64,000 nt of DNA from Pseudomonas sp. RIT409 (lineage in GTDB: Bacteria > Pseudomonadota > Gammaproteobacteria > Pseudomonadales > Pseudomonadaceae). This document shows positions 40,276 through 49,943 of this stretch, piece after piece. The position numbers were made by a program, and so were the translations under genes. Location of the stretch: positions 62,001 through 126,000 of the forward strand of contig NZ_QARE02000004.1 in the NCBI RefSeq assembly GCF_003052515.2, read 5' to 3'. The first letter of the stretch is position 1; every line of letters begins with the position of its first letter. The notes beneath the pieces are model-generated. The model made no database searches. It was not told the DNA's origin and saw only the letters and a list, made by a program, of their open reading frames with translations.

Positions 40276-41094
40276 TCAGATATCCAGAAGCCCGCGAGCG
40301 AGGTGTTGCAGTTTACGGGTCACAGGGCCAACCGGCCAGTTCAGTTGCTCGAACTCACGCACCGGCCAGATGCCATAGACGCTGTTGCAGACGAAGACTT
40401 CATCGGCTTTGCGCAGATCCGACATCCCCAGGTCCAGTGCCCGGACCGCCATGTTCTGCTGCTCGCCGAGACGCAACACCTCGGCACGCATGATGCCAGC
40501 CACTCCACACCGGGACAGATCCGGCGTCAGCAACACCCCGCCCTTGACCAGGAACAGGTTGCTGTAGACCGCTTCGACGATTCGCCCGGATGTGTCACGC
40601 ATCAGGCCTTCGGCGTGCTCGGTGTCATGCCATTCATTGCGCGCGAGCACCTGCTCCAGACGGTTGAGGTGTTTCAGCCCTGCCAGCAGCGGCTGCTCCG
40701 CCAGACGCGTTCGACAGGGGAAGAGCCGCACCCCATGCTCGGCATTGGACGGCGGGTAGGCCGGCAGCGGGCTGGCCTGGAGGATACGCACACCCCGAGC
40801 GCCCGGGACTGGCGCGTAGCCGCGCAGGCCATCACCCCGGGTGATGATCAGCTTCATCACCCCTTCCTGCATCTGATGGGCGAAGGCCCGGCATTCGGAC
40901 TCGATCAGCGGCAGGTCAAGGGCGAACGCAAGCCGCTTTCCCGTCACGGCCAGGCGATGCATGTGGCCAGAGAAAAGCAAGGGTTGGCCCGCCTTGACCA
41001 GGAGGGTTTCGAAGAACCCATCCCCGTAGGCCAGCCCTCTATCCTTCACGGACAGCTGGCTGGCAGGCTGGCCATCGATCCAGCAGAAGGTCAT
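40276..41094 (-). CDS. pabC: Aminodeoxychorismate lyase
   Basis: PLP class IV enzyme of 272 residues releasing 4-aminobenzoate and pyruvate from aminodeoxychorismate, for folate. The PLP Lys is in [17 protein letters not shown]; the N-terminus [13 protein letters not shown] is typical of the fold. The ATG overlaps the fabF stop by four bases. Confidence 0.93.
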   Translation of the reverse strand: MTFCWIDGQPASQLSVKDRGLAYGDGFFETLLVKAGQPLLFSGHMHRLAVTGKRLAFALDLPLIESECRAFAHQMQEGVMKLIITRGDGLRGYAPVPGARGVRILQASPLPAYPPSNAEHGVRLFPCRTRLAEQPLLAGLKHLNRLEQVLARNEWHDTEHAEGLMRDTSGRIVEAVYSNLFLVKGGVLLTPDLSRCGVAGIMRAEVLRLGEQQNMAVRALDLGMSDLRKADEVFVCNSVYGIWPVREFEQLNWPVGPVTRKLQHLARGLLDI

Positions 41095-42335
41095 TCAGCG
41101 TACCGGCGGAACACCAGCGAACCGTTGGTGCCACCAAACCCGAAGGAGTTGGAGACGACCACATCGATCGGCATGCTGCGGGCCTCATGTGGCACGAAGT
41201 CCAGATCACAACCCTCGCTGGGCTCATCGAGGTTGATGGTCGGCGGCGCTACCTGGCCGTTGATCGCCAGGACGCTGAAAATTGCCTCGATCGCCCCCGC
41301 TGCGCCCAGCAAATGGCCGGTCATCGACTTGGTCGAACTGACCGCCAGCTTGTAGGCGTGGTCGCCGAACACGGACTTGATCGCGCTGACTTCCGCCAGG
41401 TCGCCCGCCGGCGTGGAAGTACCGTGTGCGTTGATGTATTGCACCTGGTCCGGGGTGATCTTCGCATCGCGCAGTGCATTGGTGATGCAGCGCGCAGCGC
41501 CGGCGCCATCATCAGGAGGGGATGTCATGTGAAACGCATCGCCACTCATGCCGAAACCGATCAACTCGGCATAGATGGTCGCGCCACGAGCACGGGCGTG
41601 CTCAAGCTCTTCCAACACCAACGCGCCAGCGCCATTGGACAACACGAAACCGTCGCGCCCCTTGTCCCACGGGCGGCTGGCCCGCGTCGGCTCATCGTTG
41701 CGCGTGGACAGTGCGCGGGATGCGCCGAAGCCACCCATGCCCAGACCGCAGGCCGCCATTTCGGCGCCCCCGGCGATCATGACATCCGCCTCGTCGTACG
41801 CGATATTTCGCGCGGCCATGCCGATGCAATGGGTGCTGGTGGTGCAAGCCGTGGCGATAGCGTAGTTAGGCCCCTGCGCACCCAGGTGGATGGACAGGAA
41901 GCCTGAAATCATGTTGATGATCGAACCCGGTACGAAGAACGGGGAGATCTTGCCTGGCCCCTGTTCATGCATCAGCCGGCTGGTGTTTTCGATGTTGGTC
42001 AGGCCACCGATGCCGGAGCCCATGGCTACACCCACGCGCTCGCGATTGGCGTCGGTGATTTCGATACCTGCGTTGCGCACAGCCTGAAAGCTGGCCGCCA
42101 AGCCGTACTGGATGAACAGGTCGAGACGGCGAGCCTCTTTGGGCGACAGGTATTCTTCGACGTTGAAGCCTTTGACCGATCCGCCGAAACGGGTCGTATA
42201 AGCCGAAAGATCCGTGTGTTCGATGGGGCCAATGCCACTCTGGCCAGCCAGAATGCCTTGCCAGGTGCTAGGCACATCGTTGCCCAATGGCGTCAGCATA
42301 CCCATACCGGTGACCACGACGCGTCTACGCGACAC
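41091..42335 (-). CDS. fabF: Beta-ketoacyl-ACP synthase II
   Basis: Elongating condensing enzyme of fatty acid synthesis, 414 residues. The catalytic Cys164 is in [10 protein letters not shown], with His residues in [11 protein letters not shown] and [12 protein letters not shown]. The start is GTG 42335 with AAGGAGAG nine bases upstream. A terminator hairpin stands between acpP and fabF, so fabF may receive only part of the acpP transcript. It overlaps pabC. Confidence 0.97.
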   Translation of the reverse strand: MSRRRVVVTGMGMLTPLGNDVPSTWQGILAGQSGIGPIEHTDLSAYTTRFGGSVKGFNVEEYLSPKEARRLDLFIQYGLAASFQAVRNAGIEITDANRERVGVAMGSGIGGLTNIENTSRLMHEQGPGKISPFFVPGSIINMISGFLSIHLGAQGPNYAIATACTTSTHCIGMAARNIAYDEADVMIAGGAEMAACGLGMGGFGASRALSTRNDEPTRASRPWDKGRDGFVLSNGAGALVLEELEHARARGATIYAELIGFGMSGDAFHMTSPPDDGAGAARCITNALRDAKITPDQVQYINAHGTSTPAGDLAEVSAIKSVFGDHAYKLAVSSTKSMTGHLLGAAGAIEAIFSVLAINGQVAPPTINLDEPSEGCDLDFVPHEARSMPIDVVVSNSFGFGGTNGSLVFRRYAE

Positions 42336-42379
42336 AGGACTCTCCTTTAATCTATTGACGAAACGCTGGCCCTATTCAA

Positions 42380-42414
42380 AGAAAAAACCGCACGCCTGAG
42401 GCAGTGCGGTTTCT
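42380..42414 (-). terminator. Terminator or attenuator between acpP and fabF
   Basis: On the minus strand AAACCGCAC (42412-42404), a 10-nt loop and GTGCGGTTT (42393-42385) are followed by a T run. It lies 30 bp past the acpP stop. Confidence 0.8.
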
Positions 42415-42443
42415 CCAGGACAGCGAACTACGGCTACGAAAGC

Positions 42444-42680
42444 TTACGCCTGGTGGGCGGTGACGTAGTCGATAGCCTCTTGAACGGTGGTGATCTTCTC
42501 GGCGCTCTCGTCAGGGATTTCGGTCTCGAATTCCTCTTCCAGAGCCATCACCAGCTCAACGGTGTCAAGGGAGTCAGCACCCAGGTCTTCAACGAAAGAA
42601 GCGGAGTTGACCACTTCCTCTTGTTTGACGCCAAGTTGCTCGGCAACGATTTTCTTGACGCGCTCTTCGATGGTGCTCAT
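42444..42680 (-). CDS. acpP: Acyl carrier protein
   Basis: A 78-residue acidic carrier that holds growing acyl chains on 4'-phosphopantetheine at Ser37 (GADSLDTVE). The ATG has AGGAG 11-15 bases upstream, in CTAGGAGTTAAAACACGGT. That segment is nearly the exact complement of part of RgsA (36170-36182), consistent with the reported RgsA repression of AcpP in P. aeruginosa. It has its own promoter upstream and a terminator downstream, fitting its need for very high expression. Confidence 0.98.
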   Translation of the reverse strand: MSTIEERVKKIVAEQLGVKQEEVVNSASFVEDLGADSLDTVELVMALEEEFETEIPDESAEKITTVQEAIDYVTAHQA

Positions 42681-42732
42681 ACCGTGTTTTAACTCCTAGT
42701 GGACAAATTCGGGCCGCGGGCCGATGGGTAAG

Positions 42733-42760
42733 TGTATAGAAGAGGTTTTGCGTATTTCAA
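42733..42760 (-). promoter_or_regulatory. acpP promoter
   Basis: On the minus strand TTGAAA (42755-42760) and TATACA (42733-42738) are 16 bp apart. The start of transcription would be near 42726, giving an acpP leader of about 45 nt. Confidence 0.65.
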
Positions 42761-42866
42761 GCTAATCGCAACTCCTGCTTCTTCCATCGCTCCGCAACCC
42801 ATCAATAAATTTCAGCTTTATAACGGATTTCGGACAGCCCGTATGACAATTTTTCGGTACGGGAAG

Positions 42867-43607
42867 TCACATGTACATGCCGCCGTTCACGGGGATTGTA
42901 GCCCCGGTCACGTAGCCAGCACCTTCCGAGGCAAGAAAAGCGACCACATGCGCGATCTCTTCCGCCTGCCCCAGTCGACCCAGCGGAATCTGGGCCGTCA
43001 GGGAATGACGTTGCGCCTCCGGCAGCTCGCGCGTCATGTCGGTGTCGATGAAGCCCGGCGTCACCGAGTTCACCGTGACCGCCCGCGAACCGACTTCACG
43101 TGCCAGCGCGCGGCTGAAGCCTTCCAGACCCGCTTTCGCGGCGGCGTAGTTTACTTGACCGGCATTGCCCATGGCACCCACCACCGAGCCGATGCTGATG
43201 ATACGCCCCCAGCGAGCCTTGGTCATGCCGCGCAGCACACCCTTGGTCAGGCGATACAAGCTGGTCAGGTTGGTGTTGATGACATCATGCCACTCGTCAT
43301 CTTTCATACGCATCATCAGGTTGTCACGGGTAATTCCGGCGTTATTGACCAGGATCAACGGGGCGCCAACGCGTTCGGTGATCTGTGCCAGCACCGCACT
43401 GACGGATTCGTCATTGCCAACGTCCAGCGCCAGGCCGAAACCCTCGACACCGTTTTCCTTGAAGTAAGCGGAAATTTTTTCGGCACCGGCCTCGGAGGTC
43501 GCCGTACCCACGACCGTAGCGCCATTACGGCCCAGTTCAAGGGCGATAGCCCGACCGATGCCACGGCTGGCGCCGGTGACCAATGCAACTTTACCTTGCA
43601 GACTCAT
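42867..43607 (-). CDS. fabG: 3-oxoacyl-ACP reductase
   Basis: NADPH-dependent SDR of 246 residues reducing 3-ketoacyl-ACP. The cofactor motif is TGASRGIGRA (11-20) and the catalytic set is Ser141, Tyr154 and Lys158 (YAAAK). The C-terminus has VTGATIPVNGGMYM. ATG 43607 follows AGGAGACG. It sits 15 bp after fabD, with 186 bp to acpP that contain the acpP promoter. Confidence 0.97.
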   Translation of the reverse strand: MSLQGKVALVTGASRGIGRAIALELGRNGATVVGTATSEAGAEKISAYFKENGVEGFGLALDVGNDESVSAVLAQITERVGAPLILVNNAGITRDNLMMRMKDDEWHDVINTNLTSLYRLTKGVLRGMTKARWGRIISIGSVVGAMGNAGQVNYAAAKAGLEGFSRALAREVGSRAVTVNSVTPGFIDTDMTRELPEAQRHSLTAQIPLGRLGQAEEIAHVVAFLASEGAGYVTGATIPVNGGMYM

Positions 43608-43622
43608 GCAGGCGTCTCCTTA

Positions 43623-44561
43623 TCAGGCCAGCGCTGCACGAGCGGCAGCGAAGGCATCCGGGGTATTGAGGTTGTAAGTGTTCACGCCTTCGGCGCAGCG
43701 CTTGTTAAGGCCGGCGAGTACCTTGCCCGGACCGCACTCCACCAGTTGCAGCGCGCCGTTGGCGGCCAGCGTCTGGACGGACTCGACCCAACGGACAGGC
43801 TTGTACAACTGTTGAAGCAGGTCGGTTTTCAACGTGTCCAGGTCCGAAGCCACGGCGGCGGTGACGTTTTGCACCAGGGGAATCTGTGGCACTTGCCAAT
43901 CGATGGCAGCGACGGATTGTGCAAAACGCTCGGCCGCAGGACGCATCAGTTCGCAATGCGAGGGAACACTGACTGGCAGTGGCAATGCACGTTTGGCACC
44001 TTTGGCCTTGCACACTTCGATTGCACGGTCCACGGCGGCCTTGGCACCTGCGATGACCACTTGACCCGGGGAGTTGAAGTTGACTGCGCTGACCACATCA
44101 CCGTGGGCCGCTTCGGCACAGGCTGAAATGACATCCGCATCTTCCAGGCCAAGAATGGCCGCCATGCCGCCTTGCCCTGCAGGCACGGCCTCCTGCATCA
44201 ATTGACCACGACGCTCGACCAGCTTCACCGCATCGGCCAGCGACAGACTGCCCGCTGCGACCAAGGCGCTGTACTCGCCCAGGCTGTGCCCGGCAACGAA
44301 CGCCGGACGTGCGCCTCCTTCGGCCAACCAAAGGCGCCACAGGGCAACCGAAGCGGTCAGGATCGCAGGCTGGGTTTTATCGGTCTGATTGAGGGTTTCT
44401 TCGGGCCCCTGCTGGGTGAGCGCCCACAGGTCATAGCCCAAGGCGTCGGAGGCTTCTTTGAACGTATCCAGCACCAGCGGAAACTGCGCGCCCAATTCAG
44501 CGAGCATGCCGAGGGATTGCGAACCCTGGCCCGGAAAGACGAATGCGACGGAAGCAGACAT
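43623..44561 (-). CDS. fabD: Malonyl-CoA:ACP transacylase
   Basis: A 312-residue enzyme loading malonyl groups on ACP. The nucleophile Ser93 is in GHSLGEYSA, with FPGQGSQ at the N-terminus and a catalytic-His segment in SVPSHCELM. It lies in the plsX-fabD-fabG-acpP-fabF order typical of proteobacteria. Confidence 0.97.
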   Translation of the reverse strand: MSASVAFVFPGQGSQSLGMLAELGAQFPLVLDTFKEASDALGYDLWALTQQGPEETLNQTDKTQPAILTASVALWRLWLAEGGARPAFVAGHSLGEYSALVAAGSLSLADAVKLVERRGQLMQEAVPAGQGGMAAILGLEDADVISACAEAAHGDVVSAVNFNSPGQVVIAGAKAAVDRAIEVCKAKGAKRALPLPVSVPSHCELMRPAAERFAQSVAAIDWQVPQIPLVQNVTAAVASDLDTLKTDLLQQLYKPVRWVESVQTLAANGALQLVECGPGKVLAGLNKRCAEGVNTYNLNTPDAFAAARAALA

Positions 44562-44691
44562 TAACTAGCCCCTGATGGTTGTCGTCAAAAAGAACGCCCG
44601 GCAGAACCGAACGTTTGGAAATTCAATGTGTTGCGCGAGAACCGTTGGATGACCAGACGGTCACGAGGGTCACATTCTAGCGCACGGCACC

Positions 44692-45699
44692 TCATAACAA
44701 CTCTTCCAGTCGACCATGCAAGCGCTCCGGCAGATTTTCCTGGATCTCGATCAACGCCCGCTGAATCGCGCTCTGGAACCCTTGGACACCTGCAGACCCG
44801 TGGCTTTTCACCACAATGCCTTGCAAGCCCAGAAAGCTGGCGCCATTGTGCCTCGCCGGGGCCAAGTCCGCTCGGAGGCGCTTGAGCAACGGCATCGCCA
44901 GCACCCCTACGGCCCTGGACATCACACCCTGCCGAAACAAGGTCTCGATTCGGTCACCGATCATTGTGGCGAGCCCCTCGCTGGATTTGAGCAGAATATT
45001 TCCGACAAAACCGTCGCAAACCACCACGTCCGCCTCACCCCGGTATAACCCGTCACCTTCGATGAAACCGGTGTAGTTCAGACCGGGCGCCGCCTGGAGC
45101 AGGCTCGCCGCGAGCTTGACCTGCTGATTGCCCTTGATGTCTTCAGTGCCGACATTGAGCAAGGCCACCTTAGGCCGCACCACGCCCAACGCTTCGGCAG
45201 CCACCCCCCCCATCACCGCAAACTGATACAGGTGCTCAGCGCTGCAATCGACGTTGGCGCCCAAGTCGAGCAATTGGCAATAGCCCTGCTGTGTGGGTAT
45301 CGCGGCGACCATCGCGGGCCGATCGATCCCCGGCAGTGTCTTGAGGACAAAACGCGACAGCGCCATCAAGGCACCCGTGTTTCCCGCACTCACGCATGCC
45401 TGGGCACTGCCCTCGGCCAACAGGCGCAGCGCCACACGCATCGAGGAATCCGGCTTGCCACGCAGCGCGAGCGAAGGCCGATCATCCATGGTGATGACCT
45501 CGCTGGCGTGCACAACGGACAGGCGCGACCTGTCGACGCCGGAATGACGTGCGATAAGTTCTTCAATAAGGGGAGCATGACCGACGAGGGTCAGATGAAG
45601 CGAGGGGGTAGCGAGCAGGCAGGCAATGCTGGCCTGGACAATGCTGCGGGGACCGAAGTCCCCGCCCATTGCGTCGATCGCGATGATCGGAGCGGACAA
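44692..45699 (-). CDS. plsX: Phosphate acyltransferase
   Basis: A 335-residue enzyme making acyl-phosphate from acyl-ACP, the first step of phospholipid synthesis with PlsY. The N-terminus [13 protein letters not shown] is conserved. The start is TTG 45699, four bases after rpmF; GAG lies about 10 bases upstream. A later ATG at 45669 would remove the conserved IAIDAM segment. Confidence 0.95.
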   Translation of the reverse strand: MSAPIIAIDAMGGDFGPRSIVQASIACLLATPSLHLTLVGHAPLIEELIARHSGVDRSRLSVVHASEVITMDDRPSLALRGKPDSSMRVALRLLAEGSAQACVSAGNTGALMALSRFVLKTLPGIDRPAMVAAIPTQQGYCQLLDLGANVDCSAEHLYQFAVMGGVAAEALGVVRPKVALLNVGTEDIKGNQQVKLAASLLQAAPGLNYTGFIEGDGLYRGEADVVVCDGFVGNILLKSSEGLATMIGDRIETLFRQGVMSRAVGVLAMPLLKRLRADLAPARHNGASFLGLQGIVVKSHGSAGVQGFQSAIQRALIEIQENLPERLHGRLEELL

Positions 45700-45703
45700 G
45701 AAC

Positions 45704-45886
45704 TTACTCGTCAGCGCCCTTGTCGATCACTTTACGGCCACGGTATACGCCTTCTGGCGATACGTGGTGACGCAGGTGAACTTCACCAGTGGTTTTTTCT
45801 ACAGACAGAGCGCTAGCCTCGAGAGCGTCGTGCGAACGGCGCATGTCACGGGCAGAGCGGGATTTTTTGTTCTGCTGAACAGCCAT
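45704..45886 (-). CDS. rpmF: 50S ribosomal protein L32
   Basis: A 60-residue ribosomal protein, [19 protein letters not shown] at the start, as in all gamma-proteobacterial L32. The zinc Cys residues found in some L32 proteins are absent. AGGAG precedes the ATG. It is sandwiched between yceD and plsX. Confidence 0.97.
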   Translation of the reverse strand: MAVQQNKKSRSARDMRRSHDALEASALSVEKTTGEVHLRHHVSPEGVYRGRKVIDKGADE

Positions 45887-45899
45887 AATTGATTAACTC

Positions 45900-46427
45900 C
45901 TAAACGTTTGGGTCACGCTTTAACTGCGCCAATACACTGAACGGGTTGGACCGCGTTACCTCGTCCACGCTCGGCTCGGGCTCATCGAGGCCCGCCGGCT
46001 GCTGGCATTCTTTCGGATCATGAGCAGGCACGATGGGCAGGGCGAGCAACAGCTCTTCCTCGATCAACGCCAGCAGATCCAATGGATCTTCGCCGAGTTC
46101 CAGCACGTCATAGCCTTTCGGCAACGACTGGGTGTCTGCACCCTCCTTGACCACGGCGTAGCTGCATTCGCTATGGATCGGCAGGGTGACCAGCTCAAGA
46201 CAACGCTGGCAAACCATTTTGACCTCGACGTCGATTTCACTGTGAAAAACCACAGCGCGTCGCTCATCTCGCTCAAAAACGAATTTCGCCTGCACTGTAC
46301 CGAGATTGTCAGCAAGCGGGTCGCAGAGTCTCTCCAAATCGGCCAGCGGCAGCGCACCTTCGAGAGAGGCGCCACGATCGGCTAATTTGCGCGGGTCAAC
46401 GTGAGGTGGAATCGGGTCATTCAACAT
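45900..46427 (-). CDS. yceD: DUF177/YceD family 23S rRNA accumulation protein
   Basis: A 175-residue protein of the YceD/DUF177 family, required for normal 23S rRNA levels in E. coli and plants. It has the Cys pair in VCQRCLELV and an acidic middle (ELGEDPLDLLALIEEELLLALP). It ends 13 bp before rpmF, its conserved partner. The 106-bp gap to maf is a divergent promoter region. Confidence 0.9.
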   Translation of the reverse strand: MLNDPIPPHVDPRKLADRGASLEGALPLADLERLCDPLADNLGTVQAKFVFERDERRAVVFHSEIDVEVKMVCQRCLELVTLPIHSECSYAVVKEGADTQSLPKGYDVLELGEDPLDLLALIEEELLLALPIVPAHDPKECQQPAGLDEPEPSVDEVTRSNPFSVLAQLKRDPNV

Positions 46428-46533
46428 AGGCGCAGCATTCTAGGGACGACCCCGGCGGCTGTCAAAGGAAATTCAGGGCTGTTCGGCACCTGGCCCGCTG
46501 ATTACACTCGCCCCTTCTGTTTCGGAGACCACC

Positions 46534-47112
46534 ATGCTGCCTTTGCTTCTTGCCTCCAGCTCGCCCTACCGCCGGGAATTGCTCGCTCGCCTCAGCCTGC
46601 CGTTCGTCTGTGCATCGCCGGACATCGACGAGCGCCGTCGCGACGACGAGCCTGCCATTGCATTGGTCCAGCGCCTGGCGCAGGAAAAAGCCAAGGCCTT
46701 GTCAGGGCTGTATCCCGACCACCTGATCATCGGTTCCGATCAAGTGGCCGTACTGGGCGAGCGGATTCTTGGCAAGCCGCATACCTTGGATAAAGCGCTC
46801 GAGCAATTGACCGCCAGCAGCGGGAAAAGCGTGAGCTTCCTGACGGGCGTTGCGCTGTACAACAGCCAGACCGGCCACTGTCAGGTGGACTGCGTGCCGT
46901 TTACCGTGCACATGCGCGAATTGAGCGCCGAACGCATTGCCCGCTACCTGGACGCCGAGCGCCCGTACGACTGCGCAGGCAGCTTCAAGGCAGAAGGCCT
47001 CGGCGTCAGCCTGTTCCGGAGCACCGAGGGGCCCGATGCAACCAGCCTGATCGGCCTTCCTTTAATAAGGCTGGTGGACATGCTGATGGCCGAAGGTGTG
47101 CAAATCCCCTGA
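46534..47112 (+). CDS. Maf-like nucleoside triphosphate pyrophosphatase, YceF type
   Basis: A 192-residue Maf/HAM1-fold enzyme hydrolysing non-canonical NTPs; the YceF subgroup prefers 7-methyl-GTP. Signatures are LASSSPYRRELL at the start, SDQVAVLG (catalytic Asp region) and YDCAGSFKAEGLG. It is divergent from yceD-rpmF, as known in E. coli and P. aeruginosa. Confidence 0.92.
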   Translation: MLPLLLASSSPYRRELLARLSLPFVCASPDIDERRRDDEPAIALVQRLAQEKAKALSGLYPDHLIIGSDQVAVLGERILGKPHTLDKALEQLTASSGKSVSFLTGVALYNSQTGHCQVDCVPFTVHMRELSAERIARYLDAERPYDCAGSFKAEGLGVSLFRSTEGPDATSLIGLPLIRLVDMLMAEGVQIP

Positions 47113-47127
47113 CTGCCTGAGCTGCCA

Positions 47128-47158
47128 CGAAAAACCCGACCAACGGCCGGGTTTTCTT
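47128..47158. terminator. Bidirectional terminator between maf and sppA
   Basis: An 8-bp stem AAAACCCG/CGGGTTTT (47131-47138 with 47148-47155) is flanked by A and T residues between two convergent genes. Confidence 0.75.
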
Positions 47159-47173
47159 CTCAGTTCGATAGCT

Positions 47174-48166
47174 TCAGCGCAGAGAAGGCCCACCGAACCC
47201 CGCCCACATGGCGATCTTTTCCGCGACGCTGGAGCCAATCTTTTTGGAGAATCGGTCCAGGGGCGATTCCTGAACGGTGTAATCGACGATTTCTTTCTCG
47301 CCAATCACCTCGCGCGCTACATAACTGGAACTGCCCAGGCCGTCGACCAGCCCGAGCCCGACCGCCTGCTCTCCCGTCCAGACCAGTCCCGAGAAGAGCT
47401 CCGGATGGTCCTTATCTTTCAGTCGATCCCCACGCCCGGCTTTCACACTGGCAATGAATTGCTTGTGCGTGGTGTCCAGAACACCTTGCCAGAACGCAGT
47501 CTCGTCTGCTTTGGGCGGCTGAAAGGGATCGAGAAAGGCCTTGTGCTCGCCGGAGGTGTAAACCCGACGGTCAACTCCCAGTTTTTCCATGGTTCCGACG
47601 AAGCCGAAACTGGCAGCCGTCACCCCGATGGAGCCTACGAGGCTGGCCTTGTCGGCATAAATCTCATCGGCAGCGCTGGCGATGTAATAAGCGCCCGAGG
47701 CGCCAAGATCACTGATGACGGCGTACACCTTGATGTCCGGCTTCTTGGCGCGCAGGCGGCGGATCTCGTCGTAGATGTAACCGGACTGCACTGGGCTGCC
47801 GCCCGGACTGTTGATACGCAAGATCACGCCCTTGGTTTTCTCGTCGTCGAACGCTGCCCTCAGCGCAGTGACGATGTTGTCGGCGCTGGCGGCCTCCGTA
47901 TCGGCGATCATGCCTTTCACATCGATCAAGGCCGTATGGCTGGCGCCACGCGACGCCCCCTTGCCGAACTCCATCAGCGGCGAGAACAGTGCCAATGCCG
48001 CGAACAGATAAATAAAGGTCAGTGATTTGAAGAAGATGCCCCACCGCCGGGTCCGACGATGCTCTTGAACATTGGCCAGCAGCGTCTTCTCCAGCAGTTT
48101 CCAGCTTTTCGCATCACCCGTGTCGTCTTGCGCTTGCGAAGACGGCGATTTCCATTCGTCCGACAT
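47174..48166 (-). CDS. S49-family signal peptide peptidase (short SppA type)
   Basis: A 330-residue membrane serine protease that degrades cleaved signal peptides. It has an N-terminal transmembrane segment (about 43-65, FFKSLTFIYLFAALALF), the nucleophile Ser in LGASGAYYIASAADE and the general-base Lys in TSGEHKAFLDP. It is the half-size type, like B. subtilis SppA. It follows the HAD gene on the same strand. The 113-bp gap upstream shows nothing clear. Confidence 0.9.
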   Translation of the reverse strand: MSDEWKSPSSQAQDDTGDAKSWKLLEKTLLANVQEHRRTRRWGIFFKSLTFIYLFAALALFSPLMEFGKGASRGASHTALIDVKGMIADTEAASADNIVTALRAAFDDEKTKGVILRINSPGGSPVQSGYIYDEIRRLRAKKPDIKVYAVISDLGASGAYYIASAADEIYADKASLVGSIGVTAASFGFVGTMEKLGVDRRVYTSGEHKAFLDPFQPPKADETAFWQGVLDTTHKQFIASVKAGRGDRLKDKDHPELFSGLVWTGEQAVGLGLVDGLGSSSYVAREVIGEKEIVDYTVQESPLDRFSKKIGSSVAEKIAMWAGFGGPSLR

Positions 48167-48279
48167 AGATCATTTACCCCGACAACTAAGATTTGGCCAA
48201 AAGTCTGTAATAAGGCTGCGCTCGATCAAACCCGCCGAAAGCAGGCGGACGTCCGAGCTCATAACGCCTGCTCAACGCT

Positions 48280-48933
48280 CTACGCACCCAACCATGTGCG
48301 CAATTCGGAAAAGTGCCCGATCGTCAGTCGAGGCTTGTACGCCAGGAGCGCCTCGAGCGACTGCGCGCCGTAACCGACGGCGACTGCATCCATTCCCGCA
48401 TTGTTCGCCATCATCAAGTCGAACGACGCGTCGCCGACCATCAAGGCCTTATCCGGCTTGACGCCACAATGATCGAGGATTTGGTTGAGCATCAATGGAT
48501 CGGGCTTGCTGGCCGTTTCATCTGCGGCCCGAGTGGCATCGAAATAATCGAGCCAGCCATGCGCCTTGAGTACGCGATCCAGCCCACGACGCGCCTTACC
48601 GGTCGCCACCGCCAGCCGGTATCCCTCGGCGCGGAAGGCTTCCAGCGATTCACGCACCCCATCGAACAGCTTCGACGGCTCGGCATCCATGGCCATGTAG
48701 CTGTCGGCATAGTGCTGACGAAAATCGAGAAGGTCGTTGCCGGAGATGTCGGGATAGAGCGTCCGGATCGCTTCGGGCAGGCCCAGACCGATAATGCCTT
48801 TGATGGCCTGGTCGTCCCGCACGGGCCGCCCCGCAAGGTTGGCGGCCTGCCGCATGGCGTCAAGGATGCGCCCGATGGAGTCGGACAGCGTGCCGTCCCA
48901 GTCGAAGATCAGCAGTTCATAATCAGGACGCAC
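48280..48933 (-). CDS. HAD-superfamily hydrolase, phosphoglycolate-phosphatase-like
   Basis: A 217-residue HAD phosphatase. Motif [11 protein letters not shown] is at the N-terminus, motif II is within VATGKARRG, and motifs III and IV are KPDP and [11 protein letters not shown]. The cap domain lies between motifs I and II. The start is GTG 48933, overlapping rluC by 11 bases with GGAG just upstream. The substrate is unknown. Confidence 0.9.
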   Translation of the reverse strand: MRPDYELLIFDWDGTLSDSIGRILDAMRQAANLAGRPVRDDQAIKGIIGLGLPEAIRTLYPDISGNDLLDFRQHYADSYMAMDAEPSKLFDGVRESLEAFRAEGYRLAVATGKARRGLDRVLKAHGWLDYFDATRAADETASKPDPLMLNQILDHCGVKPDKALMVGDASFDLMMANNAGMDAVAVGYGAQSLEALLAYKPRLTIGHFSELRTWLGA

Positions 48934-49879
48934 TCAATCGCTCCACGGTCTTGGCCCACATGTCGTCGACTGGCGCCTGCAACTCGAGTTTCCCGCCATC
49001 AGGCAGGGGCACGGTCAGCGCGTAGGCATGCAGGAACAGGCGCTTGCCACCCAGGTCGCGAATCTCACGGCTGAAGTTTTCGTCGCCGTACTTGCTGTCA
49101 CCCGCGATGCTGTGACCGGCGTGCAGGGTGTGCACCCGGATCTGATGCGTCCGCCCAGTCACCGGACGCGCCTCGACCATGGTCGCGAAATCGCCGAAGC
49201 GGCGCAGGACCTTGAACAGCGTCAGCGCCTCCTTGCCCTCATCGTTCACTTCAACCATGCGCTCACCGGACCGCAGGTTGCTCTTGAGCAGCGGCGCGCG
49301 CACCTGCTTCTGCGAAGTCGGCCAGTGGCCGCGCACCAGCGCCATGTACCGCTTGTCGACGCCATCGCCGCGCAATTGCTCGTGCAGATGACGCAGCATG
49401 CTGCGTTTCTTCGCGATCATCAGCAGCCCTGAGGTGTCCCGGTCCAGCCGGTGAACCAGCTCCAGCTCCTTCGCATCAGGGCGCAACTGACGAAAGGCTT
49501 CGATGACCCCGAAACTGAGCCCACTGCCGCCGTGGACCGCGATCCCAGCGGGCTTGTTCAACACGATCAGCCCCTTGTCTTCGTGAACGATGGCCTCTTC
49601 CAGCCGCTGCAACAGCCCCTGCGCTACTGGTACCGGCTCGTCACGCTCGGGCACGCGCACAGGAGGAACACGCACGATGTCGCCCGCCTGGACTTTGTAT
49701 TCAGGCTTGACCCGCCCCTTGTTCACCCGCACTTCGCCTTTGCGCAATATGCGGTAAATCAAGGTCTTGGGAACGCCCTTGAGGTAGGTGATCAGAAAAT
49801 TATCGATGCGTTGACCGGCAAGTTCCGGCGCAACCTCAACCAGCTGAACGCCGGGGGTTGGAGGGGTGATATTCGTCAT
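48923..49879 (-). CDS. rluC: 23S rRNA pseudouridine synthase C
   Basis: A 318-residue RluA-family enzyme modifying 23S rRNA at 955, 2504 and 2580 (E. coli numbering). The N-terminal S4 domain (about 15-75) has [15 protein letters not shown], and the catalytic Asp is in [13 protein letters not shown]. Two in-frame ATGs exist (49879 and 49891); neither has a clear Shine-Dalgarno, and 49879 is given as nearer the conserved domain. It is divergent from rne. Confidence 0.94.
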   Translation of the reverse strand: MTNITPPTPGVQLVEVAPELAGQRIDNFLITYLKGVPKTLIYRILRKGEVRVNKGRVKPEYKVQAGDIVRVPPVRVPERDEPVPVAQGLLQRLEEAIVHEDKGLIVLNKPAGIAVHGGSGLSFGVIEAFRQLRPDAKELELVHRLDRDTSGLLMIAKKRSMLRHLHEQLRGDGVDKRYMALVRGHWPTSQKQVRAPLLKSNLRSGERMVEVNDEGKEALTLFKVLRRFGDFATMVEARPVTGRTHQIRVHTLHAGHSIAGDSKYGDENFSREIRDLGGKRLFLHAYALTVPLPDGGKLELQAPVDDMWAKTVERLSAS

Positions 49880-49908
49880 GGCGCAAATCATAACAATTTT
49901 TTATGGAT

Positions 49909-49937
49909 TTGAAGCACTTAATGATTGCTGCTATAGT
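49909..49937 (+). promoter_or_regulatory. rne promoter
   Basis: TTGAAG (49909-49914) and TATAGT (49932-49937) are separated by exactly 17 bp, giving a start near 49944 and a leader of about 650 nt. The -35 box lies only 20-30 bp from the divergent rluC start. Confidence 0.75.
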
Positions 49938-49943
49938 CGCGAA

